Shown one piece after another: positions 63,648 to 64,000 of a DNA stretch of 64,000 bases. Positions within the stretch are counted from its first letter, which is position 1; every line of letters starts with the position of its first letter. This DNA comes from Aricia agestis (taxonomy: Eukaryota; Arthropoda; Insecta; Lepidoptera; Lycaenidae). Made by a program: the position numbers and the translations under genes. The notes under the pieces were generated by a model. The model was not told the origin of the DNA, made no database searches, and saw only the letters and a list, made by a program, of their open reading frames with translations. Location of the stretch: positions 751,501 to 815,500 of the forward strand of contig NC_056419.1 in NCBI RefSeq assembly GCF_905147365.1, written 5' to 3'.

Positions 63648-64000
63648 ACGCCTCCGTGGTCTAGTGATATAGAGCGCGGCTCTTGACTCGGAGGTCGTGG
63701 GTTCGATTCCCGCGTTGGAATCATGTTAATTCCAAGTTTGGAATTTTAGGACAATGCAGGCTGATCACCTGATTGTCTGACAAGTAAGATGATCCATGCG
63801 TCGGATGGGCATGTAAAAAGTCGGTCCTGCGCCTGATCTCTCGCCAGTCGTGTCGGTCTCCCGTCCCACTGGGTTATGAGAGTAAAGGAATAGAGAGTGC
63901 TCTTGTATACTGCGCACACACTTGGGCACTATAAAATTACTCCTGCGTAGCTGGCCTGGTTTCAATTAAACCGGCCACCGTCACCGAAACCGGTGTGGGA
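63648..64000 (+). mobile_element. tRNA-derived SINE, family 2 (plus, runs to window end)
   Basis: tRNA-like head CGCCTCCGTGGTCTAGTGAT (A-box region) and GTGGGTTCGATTCCCGCGTT (intact B-box), then AGGACAATGCAGGCTGATCA, CTGACAAGTAAGATGATCC, AAAGTCGGTCCTGCGCCTGA, GTCCCACTGGGTTATGAGAG and CACTTGGGCACTATAAAATT. It resembles the lepidopteran SINEs often called Metulj-type. The 3' end is cut by the window. Confidence 0.82.

Overview
This is eukaryotic nuclear DNA, almost certainly from a moth or butterfly (Lepidoptera). Genes are split by GT-AG introns and the background is AT-rich. Dispersed repeats of lepidopteran type fill most of the window: Helitrons that start with TCTATACTAATATTATAAA and end with a GC-rich hairpin plus CTAG, tRNA-headed SINEs, LINE 3' tails, TTAA and TIR-bounded MITEs, and long foldback elements. 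There is no sign of bacterial, plasmid or viral gene organisation.

Layout. (1) 1-8.8 kb is repeat-rich. It holds a hAT-like element with a perfect 8-bp target duplication and a Helitron nested inside it (169-1618), a decayed multi-exon coding remnant (about 2.05-3.0 kb), a piggyBac-like MITE, a Helitron and a TIR element. (2) 8.87-36.36 kb is one large plus-strand gene. I joined 13 coding exons (8867-36358) with fully consistent splice phases into 802 codons plus a stop. It encodes a type I membrane protein: a Cys-containing N-terminal ectodomain, a thrombospondin type-1 repeat, a CUB-like domain, one transmembrane helix and a roughly 450-residue low-complexity cytoplasmic tail. The signal-peptide exon was not found, so the model is 5' partial. 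(3) Inside the largest intron (11669-17745) and on the same strand lies a complete intronless coiled-coil gene (15251-17071) that I recognise as a CFAP157-like cilia/flagella protein. (4) 36.4-64 kb has no convincing complete gene. It is a dense patchwork of SINEs, LINE tails, MITEs, foldback elements, Helitrons and a 74-bp satellite, plus a small TIR element at 44931-45252 that carries the first exon of a THAP zinc-finger gene.

Three tandem arrays stand out. At 22161-24065, fifteen extra copies of a coding exon together with its 5' splice site follow the real exon. At 25.35-27.92 kb there is a 21-bp minisatellite that stays open in several frames on both strands. At 55.0-56.0 kb there is a 74-bp array with an internal inverted repeat. 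The first and third both show a three-unit higher-order period.

The two real genes are physically nested but look functionally unrelated: one is a cell-surface receptor-like protein and the other an axoneme/basal-body protein probably used in sperm. The remaining open frames in the window are mostly by-products of repeats.
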